From: Stieleria tagensis
GTDB taxonomy: Bacteria; Planctomycetota; Planctomycetia; Pirellulales; Pirellulaceae
Direction of reading: 5' to 3'
Length of the DNA stretch: 64,000 nucleotides
Assembly (NCBI RefSeq): GCF_024129865.1
Contig: NZ_JAMYFE010000102.1
Coordinates: 41,252-105,251 of the forward strand
The notes below the pieces were generated by a model. It made no database searches, was not told the origin of the DNA, and was given only the letters and a program-made list of their open reading frames with translations. The translations under genes and the position numbers were made by a program. Each line of letters begins with the position of its first letter. The first letter of the stretch is position 1. Shown piece after piece: positions 15,544 to 25,788 of this stretch.

Positions 15544-15741
15544 AGTCTTGGCAGAATTACCTGCCCAGATCATTCGGTATACCCGGTATACCTCTAAGCG
15601 TTGAAAACCGTTGTTTTTGGTTGATTGCCGCTGCCTGAGAAAATGAGATTCACACGGCAAAACACGGTAAATCCCGAGAGAAAGCACAAAGCTTAGATGC
15701 CCTTAGGAATGAGCTGCTCTATCCAGCTGAGCTACGGGAGC
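15544..15741. other. Right attachment-site region of the integrated element
   Basis: This stretch joins element to host chromosome. It contains the self-complementary octamer GGTATACC twice with one base between (15576-15583, 15585-15592). It also has two adjacent 10-bp direct repeats, ACACGGCAAA (15652-15661) and ACACGGTAAA (15662-15671), spaced as arm-type integrase sites, and the tRNA half gene listed next. The left end of the element is outside the window, so the crossover core cannot be fixed. Confidence 0.55.
15703..15741 (-). pseudogene. 5' half of a tRNA-Arg(CCT)-like gene
   Basis: Read on the minus strand from 15741: a 7-base acceptor strand GCTCCCG, TA, a D-stem GCTC/GAGC with an AGCTGGATA loop, an A, the anticodon-stem strand GCTCA and the loop TTCCTAA (anticodon CCT). 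The expected TGAGC partner, T-arm and CGGGAGC acceptor end do not follow. The sequence after the loop is unrelated. The break exactly at the anticodon loop beside integrase-type repeats fits an attachment site. A group I intron was considered, but no 3' exon is found to the left. Confidence 0.6.
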
Positions 15742-16002
15742 GATTGGAGACGCGCGATGGGTGCACTTTGACAGCCGACTGTTTTAGCTTGCCGCCGCGG
15801 CGAAGAAAACACACCCACTTCACTGTGGGGCACCAATTTTAGGTTGTCGGACCGTATTTTCCAGCAAACATTTGCGGCGCGGTTGTGGTTGGCGTCATAC
15901 TAGCCAGCCGAAAAGTAGGCCGGCGACCTGAGTCGAACTGGGATTGCCCGCTGAATGTTGTCTTTTGGAACCGTCCACCTTGGACCATAAGGGGAAAGAA
16001 AC
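15742..16002. other. Host intergenic region, no gene seen
   Basis: These 261 bases between the tRNA fragment and the giant TPR gene hold no convincing gene or structure. The promoter of the downstream gene should lie here, and AGGGGAAAG at 15990-15998 is its ribosome site. Confidence 0.4.
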
Positions 16003-19000
16003 GTGTTTCTTTCACAGAAGTCTTCACGACTGGCACAGATTTGTCTCGTCACACTGTTACTGGCCCAGTTGTACGGCGTCCCGTTGCCGGCCTGGGGCCA
16101 GGATTCCGCTGCTGACGAATCAGCGGCGATCGAGCGTGAACGGGTGATGGCGGATCGTTTTCTGCAAGTCTTGCAGCGGCGTCCTCGACCAGGAACGTCA
16201 CTGGACCGCGTCTATGGGTTCCATGTTCAGAACGGTTCCTTGGACGAATTCATTGATTCGTTGGATGTCCCCGACGATGCCGAAGACGCCGGCCAACAGC
16301 GAATGATTCTGGGACTGTTGCAAACCCAGCGTGGGCAACAGGCGCTGGCGGCCGAGGCGTTTGCCAAAGCCGAACAGTTGCTGCCAGACGATTTTGCCGC
16401 CAGCTATTACTTGGGCCGCAGTTTGCTGGCCATCGGTCAAACTGAAAAAGCGGCCGCTGCGATCCAGCGGGCCGTCGACCGCAAACCGCCACGCAACGAA
16501 GCCTTGCCGGTGTTCACCGAACTCGGTCGCATCTACGGCCGTGCCGGGCAAGCTGAAAAAGCGCTGGCGGTTTGGAAACAACTCGAATCGCTGTTCCCAG
16601 GTGACTCGCGTGTGGGCGGCCAGATCGCGACCACATTGGCAGAAGAAGGCAATTTGGATGAAGCGCTGCGACGTTTCGAAGCGTTGGCCACGACCGCGCG
16701 GAAGGATGATGAAAAGATTGCCTTTGCCGTGCAAGCCGCCGAGATGCAGCGGCGATTGGGGCAAACCGAACAAGCCACCGCGGCGCTGGAAAAAATCCTT
16801 TCGCGCTTGCGTCCCGGCAGTTGGTTGTACAGCGATGTTCGCAATCGTATCGAAGACGGCTTTCTTAAATCGGGTGACTACGACGCACTGGCCGACTACT
16901 ACAAACAGAAGCTGGCGGATTCCCCGGACGATTTGGCGTTGCAAGTCCGGCTGGGCCGCATCTTGGTTTCGGCGCGACGCTTGGACGAAGCCGCCAAGAC
17001 GTTGCAGGGTGCCGTCGAAAAAGCACCGGATGACCCCGAGGTTCGATTGGCGCTGGTCGATGTGTTGGTCAGCAAAGGTGAGATGGCTGGTGCGGCGGAG
17101 CAATACAAACAATTGGCCGCTAACGACCCGAGCAACCCAGACTATCTGCTGCGGTGGGGCCAGATCTTGCTGGAGGACGAAAAACAACCGCTGGAGAATC
17201 GCCGCCAAGCCGCGGTCGATATCTGGAAACGGTTGGCAAAAAATCGATCCGAAGACGCGGTCACGCTGTCGCAAATCGCCGATCGGATGCGTGGGATCGA
17301 CCGCAAGGAAGACGCGATTGCCTTGTATCGCCAAGCCATTGACGTCGACCCCGAATCGCCTCAGTACCGCGAGTACTTAGGTGAATACCTGCACCAGCTT
17401 GATCGCAAAGACGATGCGATCGAAGTTTGGCGATCCATGGCCGAAGGAGACCGGCGCAGTCGAGATTCGCTGGTCCGGTTGGCCGAGGTGTTTGGCACGT
17501 TTGACGAAAATCAAATGGCGTTGCAGGCTTGGAAAGACGCCTCGGAATTGGATCTGACCTTTGCCCAGGAATTGCGCTACGCCAAAGTGCTTCGCGAAGC
17601 CAAACAGTTTGATCAAGCGTTTGTGCGTCTCGATGCGGCAGGCTCGATCGCGGAAACACCGGACGAACAAGAACAACTGCTCAAAGACCGCATTGTCACG
17701 TATCAGCAGGCCGGTACGCTGGCCGAGCAAATCGCCGCGCGACAGGCCGCTGAACCGACAACCGAAAATTTGCGGCAGCTAGCGATGATGCATTCGGCCG
17801 CCGGTCAGTTGACCGAAGCCGCCGAGTCGATCGCCAAGGCACAGCAGCTGTCGCCTGAAGATGTGGATGTCTTGATCATCGCTGCGGAAATCCAGGAACG
17901 GCAAAACCGGTTCGCCGATGCTGCGGAAACCTTTGAGAAACTGGCGGCGGTCGACACGCGATTCCGCACCAACTATCTGGAACGCGTCGCCGACCTGCAA
18001 ATGCGATTGGGGCAGGTCGATGAAGCCCTGTTGACTTGTGATTCATTGATCGACGCCAATCCCGCCAGCCCCGAATCCTATCAGTTTCTAGCGCGTCTGG
18101 CGTTTCGGGCTGGACGCGATGACCAAGGCTTCACAGCGCTGCGGCGGGCAATGAATGTCGCGCCACGTGATAACGGCCCGCGCAAGATGTTGGCATCTAC
18201 GTTTGCCGATCGCTACCGAACCGAAGAGGCGATTGAGTTGTACTGGCAAGCGATGCGCTATGAAAACGAAACGGATGGCCGCATCGGGATGATCAAGCGT
18301 CTGGCGCCGCTGTATGAGCGCAAGGCTGAAATCGATGAATTGATTCGTCGGATCGACGAAATGGGACGCGAAGATGTGGACACACGAACCACGCAATTGA
18401 TGACCGCCGCGGCCTATGAGGCGGTGCAAGACTATGGGGCGGCACGCTCGGCCATCGACCGCCTGCTGGCCAATCAGCCGCGCGACGTGACGTTGCTCGA
18501 GAGCATGGTCCGCTTGAGCGATCTGTCGGACGAAGTGTTGTTGGCTGCGGAGTTTCAGGAGCGGATTGTCGGGCTTGCCGACACCCCGGAAAACCGTTTC
18601 AAACTGGTCCAATTGCAACTCGATGCCGACCTGATCGACATCAAAACGGCGCTCAATCAACGGATCGCCCTGGCCAGCGATCCGCAGCGATTGGGGTTGA
18701 TGATCCGATCCGCCACCGCCCGCGGTGATCACGAAGCAGGTATCGCGATCTGTGAAGAAGTTCTGCGCCGCGACCCCAGTTTGTGGGACATCAAACTGAC
18801 TCTGGCTGAGTTGCTGTTGTACCAAACGGAAACTGATAGCGAAGCCGAAACCGACGGCGAACCGGCAGCGAAGGATGACAACCCGATTCCCGCGCCGCAT
18901 CGTCGAGCGATGGAGCTGGCCGATGAAGTCCGCTCGATGGATGTTGCACTGGACGCGTTGCCACCGACGGCAAAAAAACCGACGGTGTCTTCCACGTCCA

Positions 19001-22000
19001 GCAATTCTCGACCGCCAAACTACTACACCAGTCCCCGGTATTGGTCGGTCAGTGGTTACGAACTTGCTCGCAACTACCGAGTCGGCCGCTACGCCAGCGC
19101 CAACTATGGTTATTCATCCTCGCAGGGAGGGCTGATCCAGCCACGGTCGTTTGGACATGCACGCGTGATCGCGGTCGCATTGGATATGGTCGCCATCTGC
19201 AAGGCCTATTCGCAGGATGAAGCGAATGAAAAGATTCAAACTGTGATCGAACAAAAGGCGAAGCTGCCGGAGGTCGACCAAATTCAGGACGCCAATCAGA
19301 TTTGGGAATATCGCGCGCTCCAATCGACCGCCAGCTCATTGGCCCAGTACGGGACAAACAACACGGTCAGTCAACAGAATCGTGAACAAAATGAGCAACT
19401 CAATTGGCGTCTAGCCGAATTGGATCCGGAAAACGGGTCGGCATCACTCAAGTCGATGTTGATGCAAAAGGTCCGCAAGGCTGCAGTCGCAAAAAGCGAT
19501 CCGCCGCCGTCCGACGACAAAGCGGATGATGAAAAGTCGTCCGACGATGATGCAATGACGTTGACGGACGACCAAGTCAAACTGCTGCTGTCGCTGTATG
19601 AACAAGCGGAGGTGGACGCCAAGGCCGACAAGAGCCAGCGAAACGCGGCGTCGTGGTCGAACCTGACGACCTATCGAGCCATTCTGGGCCACCACTTTCA
19701 ATCGACGGGGCAAACCGAACGGGCAGCGGAATTTGAATTGGTTCCACCTGGCGAGGACGCTTCCCTGCGTGAACTGGTTTCCGCGATCAGTTTCTACCTG
19801 AGCCTGAATCAAATTGAGCAGTGTGATGCGTTGGTGCCTCGTTTGCTGCCGGCGGTTCGCAGCGATACCGACGGCAATGCCGCGGTCTCCAACAGCGCCT
19901 CCGGGATGGCTGGCGGTTGGTTGCGAACAGGGAAACAGGGGGAATCGTTTGTCGAGCAGCATCGTTTTGCAATTCTAGATGCGGTCTTGGCCGAAGCGAT
20001 TCGAGCCAGTGCCAACCCCAAGTCGCGCAGTGGTGGCCTGTCCGACGGCACACTCAATACTTACGTGCAAAACGAGAACGGTTCGTTCTATTCGGTGACT
20101 GTGAAAGCGCCCCTGTCATCCGATTTGTTGACGCGTCAGGTCGTGACAGAATTGTCCAGCCTGATGCCGGTTGCCAGCGGCACCCGATCACCGCGTGAAT
20201 TGAGTATCCCCGACGATGTGATCGCGCACCTGGATCAACCGCTCGAGGGTGCTCCGGCCTATGAACAGAAAACGCGTGCCATCTTGGCGGCGTTCGCCTA
20301 CTGGTGGAACAAACTGCCTCAAAAAACCTATCAGCGAATCAATCAACTTTGCGAGCTGTATCCAGACGACGTTGATCTGAAAATTGAACAAGCCCGGCTT
20401 GCCAGCGAATTGGCCCAGCCGCGCGTGGCGTTGGAGAAACTCGACTCGTTTGATCCGCTGGACAGTCGGATGCTGGTTCGCAAAGAGATGGCGGCGATGA
20501 ATTTGGCGTCACAGATCGGCGACGTCGAACGCGCCAAACAGGCGGCCGAGCGACTGTTCGGGTTGCGGATGGACACCGCGACTCAATTGGCGCTGGCCGA
20601 CCAATTGCGGCGGTTGGGAATGAATTCCAAATCGGCCGCTGTGCTACGGCGATTGCGTGGCGGGCGAGCGCGTGATGAACGCACCGATTTGCAAATCGCG
20701 CAGTCGTTCATGAGTGCCGAGGACAAAGAGGCCGCTGCCGAAGTTGCCTACACGGTTTTGCGGCGGTTAAACAGTGGTCGCGGTAGCGCCAGTAATTCCG
20801 ACTACTACCGCCGACAAGCCGTGTCGATCTTGCGCAGCGCCGGTCGATTGGACCCGTTGATCGAGCGTGCCAAGCGGCGTATCGAATCGTCACCATCGTC
20901 CGTTCGGGCACGTATCGAGCTAGCGGAACTGTACACCGCAGCCGGCCAACAGGAGGATGCGGAACAATTGTGGCAGGTCATTGCAAAATCCAAGCCCAAT
21001 GACCCGCGACAATTGATCGCCCGAGCCACGGCGCTCAATAAAGCGAACAAGTACGACGAAGCGGCAGTGATGTACTTGGATGCCTTTGCCCAAGACCCGC
21101 AACTGTTCAATCAGCATTTCTACGAAATGACACGCGCGGTTCAGCAAAGCAAGGACAGCGACGCGATGTTCGAAAGACTGGTGAAAATCAGTCCGGATGC
21201 CATCCCCGGCTACCGCATGGACGAACTGTTTCGCATCGGCAGCCAAACAGACTATTCCGATGCCAAGCGAAAGTTCGTCAAGCATGCGCTCAAGAACACG
21301 CAATTGCAACAAGACTACTACCGCTACATCGACGACATCCCCGCTGCCGAACGCAAGAAGATTCCCGAGATTCGCAAGCTGATTCTGGATGCGATCTGTA
21401 GTAACGATGCGTTTTCGAAAACTTCCAGACTTTGGAATGTGACCAGCTACTCCAGCAACGGAACCGCAATGGGACCGCTGAAAGGAACGTTGGAATTACT
21501 GAAAACGGATACCAAGGGACGCGAACGTTTTCTGAAAGCTGTCGAGCGAGTGAAAGAGAAAAAGGAACTGGCTCAGACGGCGACGTTTCTGACCGCGATG
21601 ATGGACGTCAGCGACGACGAGAAACGGCCCGCAGCGGTCGAACGTATCCGCGAATTGTTGCCATCGGCAAACGAAGCTAGCACGCAAGAATCGTCTGACT
21701 CTGACACCGTGCAAATCAGTAGCGGACTGCTGTGGCAGGGCGGTCAAATACTGGAAGAAATTCGCACCATCGATGACCGCTATCCGCTGCTGGTGTCTAT
21801 CTATCGAACGTCCCAGCAAAGCGAAGGGCAAACCAACAACAATTTACAGTACACCGTCGGCTATCGGTTGGTCCAAGCCCTGTCCAACAATGATCAAAAA
21901 TCAGAGGCCCGCGCGTTCCTGATGGATCAGTACAACCAAAATGATCACTCAGCCGACAATCAATACAACCCAGGCTATGGAGACTATCAAGAAATCCAGG

Positions 22001-25000
22001 TCAGCCAATCCATCGCAGCGATGTTGGACGAAATGGGTTTTCACATCGATTCGCTATTGATCTTGCAACGGTTGGCCGCTGACCCCGGCAAGTTTGCCAA
22101 AGCAAAACGGTGGGGCGGACAACGGATGACGCCGGCCGAGACGATCAAGAAAATTGAACAGGTGGCAAAGAAGATCGATTCAAAATCGTCGGCCGAGTAC
22201 ATCAAGATCTTGGCCGCCCATGTTGCCAGCAGTGACGACAATCCGGCGATCAAATTGCTAGAGATTCCGGTCGAAATGCTGTTCGATTCGCAGACCGAAC
22301 CCGGCATCGAAATGGCGCTGCGTTCCGCTGCCGAAACCGAATCCGGGCGAGAATCGCTGCAGACGTTTGCCCAGCAATTGCAAACCGAATCTGAAAAACG
22401 CAGTGATGATTGGTCGATCCCCGCGACGCAAATTTTGTTGGCAATGCATACCGAGCAAGGTGACTTGGCGGCGCTGGCCAAGGAACTGAAAACGCGGCTT
22501 CCCGATGTGTCCAAAATCGCGGCTGCTGATGTGGCTGCCGCGGAAATGTATCGACCACTGACCGGATTATTCACGACCGCAAGTGTGGCTGCCAATAGCG
22601 ATTTGGAAGCGGCGAAAGCGATCGCCCAGGATCTGGCGAGCTACTTGCAGGCAGTGGCTAAATCGTTGAACGATCCGGCACTGGACCTGGCTGCGGCGTC
22701 ACTTAGCAACCAAGGTGGCGAATCGCTGCAGGCCTTCTTGGATCGAATCGAGAAATTGATCACGCCAGATGCATTGCTGCCTGCGGCACAGATCGATGCC
22801 TGTCTGCACATCGCCGGCATCGCAGCCCAAAATGGTCAGCTCGCCGTGTCGACACGAGCCTTGAAACTGGCACTGCAAAACGGACCGCCGCTACGACAGA
22901 TCAGCACCGGTGGCGACGCGTTTGCGATCAACCAAAATCGATCCAGTTCGCCCGCGGACATGGACGATGGCTTGGAAGAATTGACAGAGGACGTGTTGAA
23001 GATCATCAATGACTACTCCAATGCGATCGGCCAGAAACTGGGCGCCAATGAACCGACCCCACCCCAGGACACACCGGATGCAGCCCCAAAGGCCACTGTC
23101 GATCAAGAAACCTTGCTGCAAATTCAGGACAGCCTGGCCGCGATTGTGATGCCCGCCAATCAACCGACGTCGGTCTATCCCTATGCCAAGCAAATCGTGT
23201 CGCGTCAAAACTATGACAACTTTTCCAACGCCACACAGTTCGAAATCGAGTCGGCGTCGGTGGCGCTGGGACGAATCGCAGCCCTAGCTGGTGGGAGCGA
23301 CGAAGTGATCGATGCATTGCGATCGCGGTTGGAATCCGCGGCCGACAAAGCGACCGTTGCCGGGGCACTTGTGGATGTCGCACTGGCGGCGAACCAACCT
23401 GCCGCCATTGAAAGTGCCGTGGAGCAATTCGCAACCGCGCTGGACGGCGTGCTGCCAGCCGACGAGGGCCCCGAGACGACACCCGAATCGTTGCAGAGTA
23501 TCACGTCACAGATGCAGCAGGATTCGTATCGTAAAAGCGAAACCATTGATTTGGTCGTCCGCACGATTTGGCCGCTGGTGGAATCAGATGACGAATCGTT
23601 GAAACCCGCACAGAATAGGGCAATCACTATTCTCTCGCGAACCGGGCGTCTGATCCAAACCGATAGCTACACCGCCAATCGTCACCGTGAGGTGTTGTCG
23701 CGGATTCGCAATCGACGGCTGAAATCCGCGGCGACCAACGGCAATCAAGACATTTTTAAAAGCTTGATTTCCACCGAGCTTGAATCGATCAAACAGCAAT
23801 ACATGAGCTACGACAGCGAACATCGCGATCGCTATAGCCGCCAAGCCCGTGAACGACTGTTGACGCAGTTGATCACCGATGGGCTGATGGAAAATTCGAC
23901 CGGTTTCCTTCGCAAAATGATGTTGGAGGAAGAACGACCGAGCTATGAATCGAATGTTCAAGGGCTGGTTTGTTTGGAGACAGCCAAACTTTCGCCCCAA
24001 GAGCGATTCGACTATCTAAAGCGTTTGACGTTGGGCGAATCGGCCGACGATCCGATCGCGCACTGGAGCCGACTGGTTCGCTACAGCGACGTCCCAGCAA
24101 TGGTGTCGCGACAAGTGCCGCGTCTGACCGAGATCCAATCGTTGCCGACTTGCAGCGCTGCGGTGCCGGTGGCCGATACGATTTTGATGCTGGCTGACGT
24201 GGCCGCTGAATTGGGTGAAACGGAGACCTTGGCCAAGTTCTTTTCCGATCGCAGCACAGGCAAGGGGGATGAAGCGGATGTGGTTGCGTCGATCGTCCGT
24301 TTGGCCGCCATCGAAGGCAAAGAGAGTGGTCTAAAATGGCTGTACCCAACACTCGGTGCCCTCGCCAAGCATCTGGCAGCAACCAAACCGGATAAACAGG
24401 ATCCCAAGCTGGTGTTTCCGGATCTAGCCTTGTTCTTGGCCGCACGCGCGGTCGACGCGGGCATTCCCAAAGCGAACGTCAATTGGCTGCTACAGGAATT
24501 GCGAATGCATGCCCTGCGTGGCCAATACAATGAAATGGCATCGTTGGTTTCACGTGTTCGCGCGGCCGCCGAGATCGGCAACCTGGCTGGTGCAAGCAGC
24601 GATTCGCCGCTGCGGCATTTCCTTTCTGTTTCGATTCCGTCCCGGTTGAAACCTGACTCTGCGAATCTGGCGCCGCTCTACGCGATCAATTCCGAGGGCG
24701 TGATCACTGGCACTAGCGGCGACGACACCTCGCTGTTGATGTTTCGGTACCCCGTGACAGGTGACTTTACGTTCTCGATTCAGACGGGCGAAAAAGGCAA
24801 CAGCGATGTCGATGTGTCCTACGGCGGTGTGATGTACTCTGCCCTGGGATGGACACAAAAAGCAAAACTCAACGCGCTCGGCAGTAACTACAACAGTGAA
24901 TTCCCGCTCTCGAATATCAAACGCGGCGAAAGCAATCTGGAGTCGCTTCAGATTTCGCCTCAGCAAACCGAAGCCAGTTGCAATGGCGTGGTCTATGCGA

Positions 25001-25788
25001 CCGACAAGACCGTAGGGTCCTTTCCTTGGGTTGCCGTTGCCTACCTGGCACAACACACCGTGGAGGTCCGTGAGTTGATCCTGAAGGGTGAACTGACGAT
25101 TCCCGACGAATTGAATTTGATCGATCCGACGATGCGCGGTTGGGCTTCGTTTTCGTACAGCAATGCCGCCATCGATCCACTGTTGCCGATCGGACCAAAG
25201 CAAGAGAATGCCGAACAGGTCAAAGCAAACCGTGAGAAACACCTTCAGCAGGCTGCCGAGGGCTCGCTCAACAATGCGTGGTATGTCAAAGACGGCGAAT
25301 TGATCTATCGTCATTCCCAATCGAGTAATCACTACGACTCGGGCACACAGTTGCAATACTTGCGTCCGTTGTTGGATGGCGAGTCGATTGAACTTTCGTT
25401 TTGGTGGGACGATACATCCGCCATCCATCCGACGCTGGGACGCACGGTGTTGGAACTCAGCGAGCTTGGTATGACTCCTATTTGGAGCGTTCTGCCGAAT
25501 GACATGGCGTCGGTGGGATACGTTGCCGCAACGCAACTCGAGCCGCCGGTGACTCCGATCGCCACGGACAATGTGCCGATCGTCGACGCTTGGAATCTGA
25601 TTCGGATGACACGCAACGGAGATCAGGTCGTCGTGACGCTCAACGACAATCCATTGACCGAAATTCCCGTCACCGAATCGGCCCGCCCCGGGTTCTCGCG
25701 AAAGCAGAATCAGAGCGCCAAGATCCGTTGGATCAAGTTGACCGGTGATTGGCCGTCGGAATTGCCAAATGATTTGCTGGCCCGCTAA
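16003..25788 (+). CDS. Giant secreted TPR-repeat protein with C-terminal DUF1583
   Basis: A 3261-residue protein starting at GTG 16003, with a clear signal peptide (hydrophobic 12-27, likely cut after AWG near residue 32). Residues about 90-1000 are near-continuous tetratricopeptide repeats (many A-x-AF-x-KA and YLGRSLLAIGQTEKA units). More degenerate helical repeats continue to about 2850, interrupted by a Ser/Tyr-rich segment near 1005-1040 and an acidic segment near 1165-1190. The last 380 residues are beta-rich and match DUF1583, a family known almost only from planctomycetes. It should act outside the cytoplasmic membrane as a large scaffold; no catalytic site is seen. The stop overlaps the next ATG by one base. 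Confidence 0.85.
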   Translation: MFLSQKSSRLAQICLVTLLLAQLYGVPLPAWGQDSAADESAAIERERVMADRFLQVLQRRPRPGTSLDRVYGFHVQNGSLDEFIDSLDVPDDAEDAGQQRMILGLLQTQRGQQALAAEAFAKAEQLLPDDFAASYYLGRSLLAIGQTEKAAAAIQRAVDRKPPRNEALPVFTELGRIYGRAGQAEKALAVWKQLESLFPGDSRVGGQIATTLAEEGNLDEALRRFEALATTARKDDEKIAFAVQAAEMQRRLGQTEQATAALEKILSRLRPGSWLYSDVRNRIEDGFLKSGDYDALADYYKQKLADSPDDLALQVRLGRILVSARRLDEAAKTLQGAVEKAPDDPEVRLALVDVLVSKGEMAGAAEQYKQLAANDPSNPDYLLRWGQILLEDEKQPLENRRQAAVDIWKRLAKNRSEDAVTLSQIADRMRGIDRKEDAIALYRQAIDVDPESPQYREYLGEYLHQLDRKDDAIEVWRSMAEGDRRSRDSLVRLAEVFGTFDENQMALQAWKDASELDLTFAQELRYAKVLREAKQFDQAFVRLDAAGSIAETPDEQEQLLKDRIVTYQQAGTLAEQIAARQAAEPTTENLRQLAMMHSAAGQLTEAAESIAKAQQLSPEDVDVLIIAAEIQERQNRFADAAETFEKLAAVDTRFRTNYLERVADLQMRLGQVDEALLTCDSLIDANPASPESYQFLARLAFRAGRDDQGFTALRRAMNVAPRDNGPRKMLASTFADRYRTEEAIELYWQAMRYENETDGRIGMIKRLAPLYERKAEIDELIRRIDEMGREDVDTRTTQLMTAAAYEAVQDYGAARSAIDRLLANQPRDVTLLESMVRLSDLSDEVLLAAEFQERIVGLADTPENRFKLVQLQLDADLIDIKTALNQRIALASDPQRLGLMIRSATARGDHEAGIAICEEVLRRDPSLWDIKLTLAELLLYQTETDSEAETDGEPAAKDDNPIPAPHRRAMELADEVRSMDVALDALPPTAKKPTVSSTSSNSRPPNYYTSPRYWSVSGYELARNYRVGRYASANYGYSSSQGGLIQPRSFGHARVIAVALDMVAICKAYSQDEANEKIQTVIEQKAKLPEVDQIQDANQIWEYRALQSTASSLAQYGTNNTVSQQNREQNEQLNWRLAELDPENGSASLKSMLMQKVRKAAVAKSDPPPSDDKADDEKSSDDDAMTLTDDQVKLLLSLYEQAEVDAKADKSQRNAASWSNLTTYRAILGHHFQSTGQTERAAEFELVPPGEDASLRELVSAISFYLSLNQIEQCDALVPRLLPAVRSDTDGNAAVSNSASGMAGGWLRTGKQGESFVEQHRFAILDAVLAEAIRASANPKSRSGGLSDGTLNTYVQNENGSFYSVTVKAPLSSDLLTRQVVTELSSLMPVASGTRSPRELSIPDDVIAHLDQPLEGAPAYEQKTRAILAAFAYWWNKLPQKTYQRINQLCELYPDDVDLKIEQARLASELAQPRVALEKLDSFDPLDSRMLVRKEMAAMNLASQIGDVERAKQAAERLFGLRMDTATQLALADQLRRLGMNSKSAAVLRRLRGGRARDERTDLQIAQSFMSAEDKEAAAEVAYTVLRRLNSGRGSASNSDYYRRQAVSILRSAGRLDPLIERAKRRIESSPSSVRARIELAELYTAAGQQEDAEQLWQVIAKSKPNDPRQLIARATALNKANKYDEAAVMYLDAFAQDPQLFNQHFYEMTRAVQQSKDSDAMFERLVKISPDAIPGYRMDELFRIGSQTDYSDAKRKFVKHALKNTQLQQDYYRYIDDIPAAERKKIPEIRKLILDAICSNDAFSKTSRLWNVTSYSSNGTAMGPLKGTLELLKTDTKGRERFLKAVERVKEKKELAQTATFLTAMMDVSDDEKRPAAVERIRELLPSANEASTQESSDSDTVQISSGLLWQGGQILEEIRTIDDRYPLLVSIYRTSQQSEGQTNNNLQYTVGYRLVQALSNNDQKSEARAFLMDQYNQNDHSADNQYNPGYGDYQEIQVSQSIAAMLDEMGFHIDSLLILQRLAADPGKFAKAKRWGGQRMTPAETIKKIEQVAKKIDSKSSAEYIKILAAHVASSDDNPAIKLLEIPVEMLFDSQTEPGIEMALRSAAETESGRESLQTFAQQLQTESEKRSDDWSIPATQILLAMHTEQGDLAALAKELKTRLPDVSKIAAADVAAAEMYRPLTGLFTTASVAANSDLEAAKAIAQDLASYLQAVAKSLNDPALDLAAASLSNQGGESLQAFLDRIEKLITPDALLPAAQIDACLHIAGIAAQNGQLAVSTRALKLALQNGPPLRQISTGGDAFAINQNRSSSPADMDDGLEELTEDVLKIINDYSNAIGQKLGANEPTPPQDTPDAAPKATVDQETLLQIQDSLAAIVMPANQPTSVYPYAKQIVSRQNYDNFSNATQFEIESASVALGRIAALAGGSDEVIDALRSRLESAADKATVAGALVDVALAANQPAAIESAVEQFATALDGVLPADEGPETTPESLQSITSQMQQDSYRKSETIDLVVRTIWPLVESDDESLKPAQNRAITILSRTGRLIQTDSYTANRHREVLSRIRNRRLKSAATNGNQDIFKSLISTELESIKQQYMSYDSEHRDRYSRQARERLLTQLITDGLMENSTGFLRKMMLEEERPSYESNVQGLVCLETAKLSPQERFDYLKRLTLGESADDPIAHWSRLVRYSDVPAMVSRQVPRLTEIQSLPTCSAAVPVADTILMLADVAAELGETETLAKFFSDRSTGKGDEADVVASIVRLAAIEGKESGLKWLYPTLGALAKHLAATKPDKQDPKLVFPDLALFLAARAVDAGIPKANVNWLLQELRMHALRGQYNEMASLVSRVRAAAEIGNLAGASSDSPLRHFLSVSIPSRLKPDSANLAPLYAINSEGVITGTSGDDTSLLMFRYPVTGDFTFSIQTGEKGNSDVDVSYGGVMYSALGWTQKAKLNALGSNYNSEFPLSNIKRGESNLESLQISPQQTEASCNGVVYATDKTVGSFPWVAVAYLAQHTVEVRELILKGELTIPDELNLIDPTMRGWASFSYSNAAIDPLLPIGPKQENAEQVKANREKHLQQAAEGSLNNAWYVKDGELIYRHSQSSNHYDSGTQLQYLRPLLDGESIELSFWWDDTSAIHPTLGRTVLELSELGMTPIWSVLPNDMASVGYVAATQLEPPVTPIATDNVPIVDAWNLIRMTRNGDQVVVTLNDNPLTEIPVTESARPGFSRKQNQSAKIRWIKLTGDWPSELPNDLLAR

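Noticed and set aside
15655..15741. Functional tRNA, or tRNA split by a group I intron
   Set aside because: No partner for the anticodon stem, T-arm or acceptor 3' strand follows, and no 3' exon or intron core was found to the left.
24550..25536. Long antisense frame opposite the giant TPR gene
   Set aside because: It mirrors the coding strand of a long GC-rich gene; composition is typical of an antisense shadow, and the TPR/DUF1583 frame is certain.
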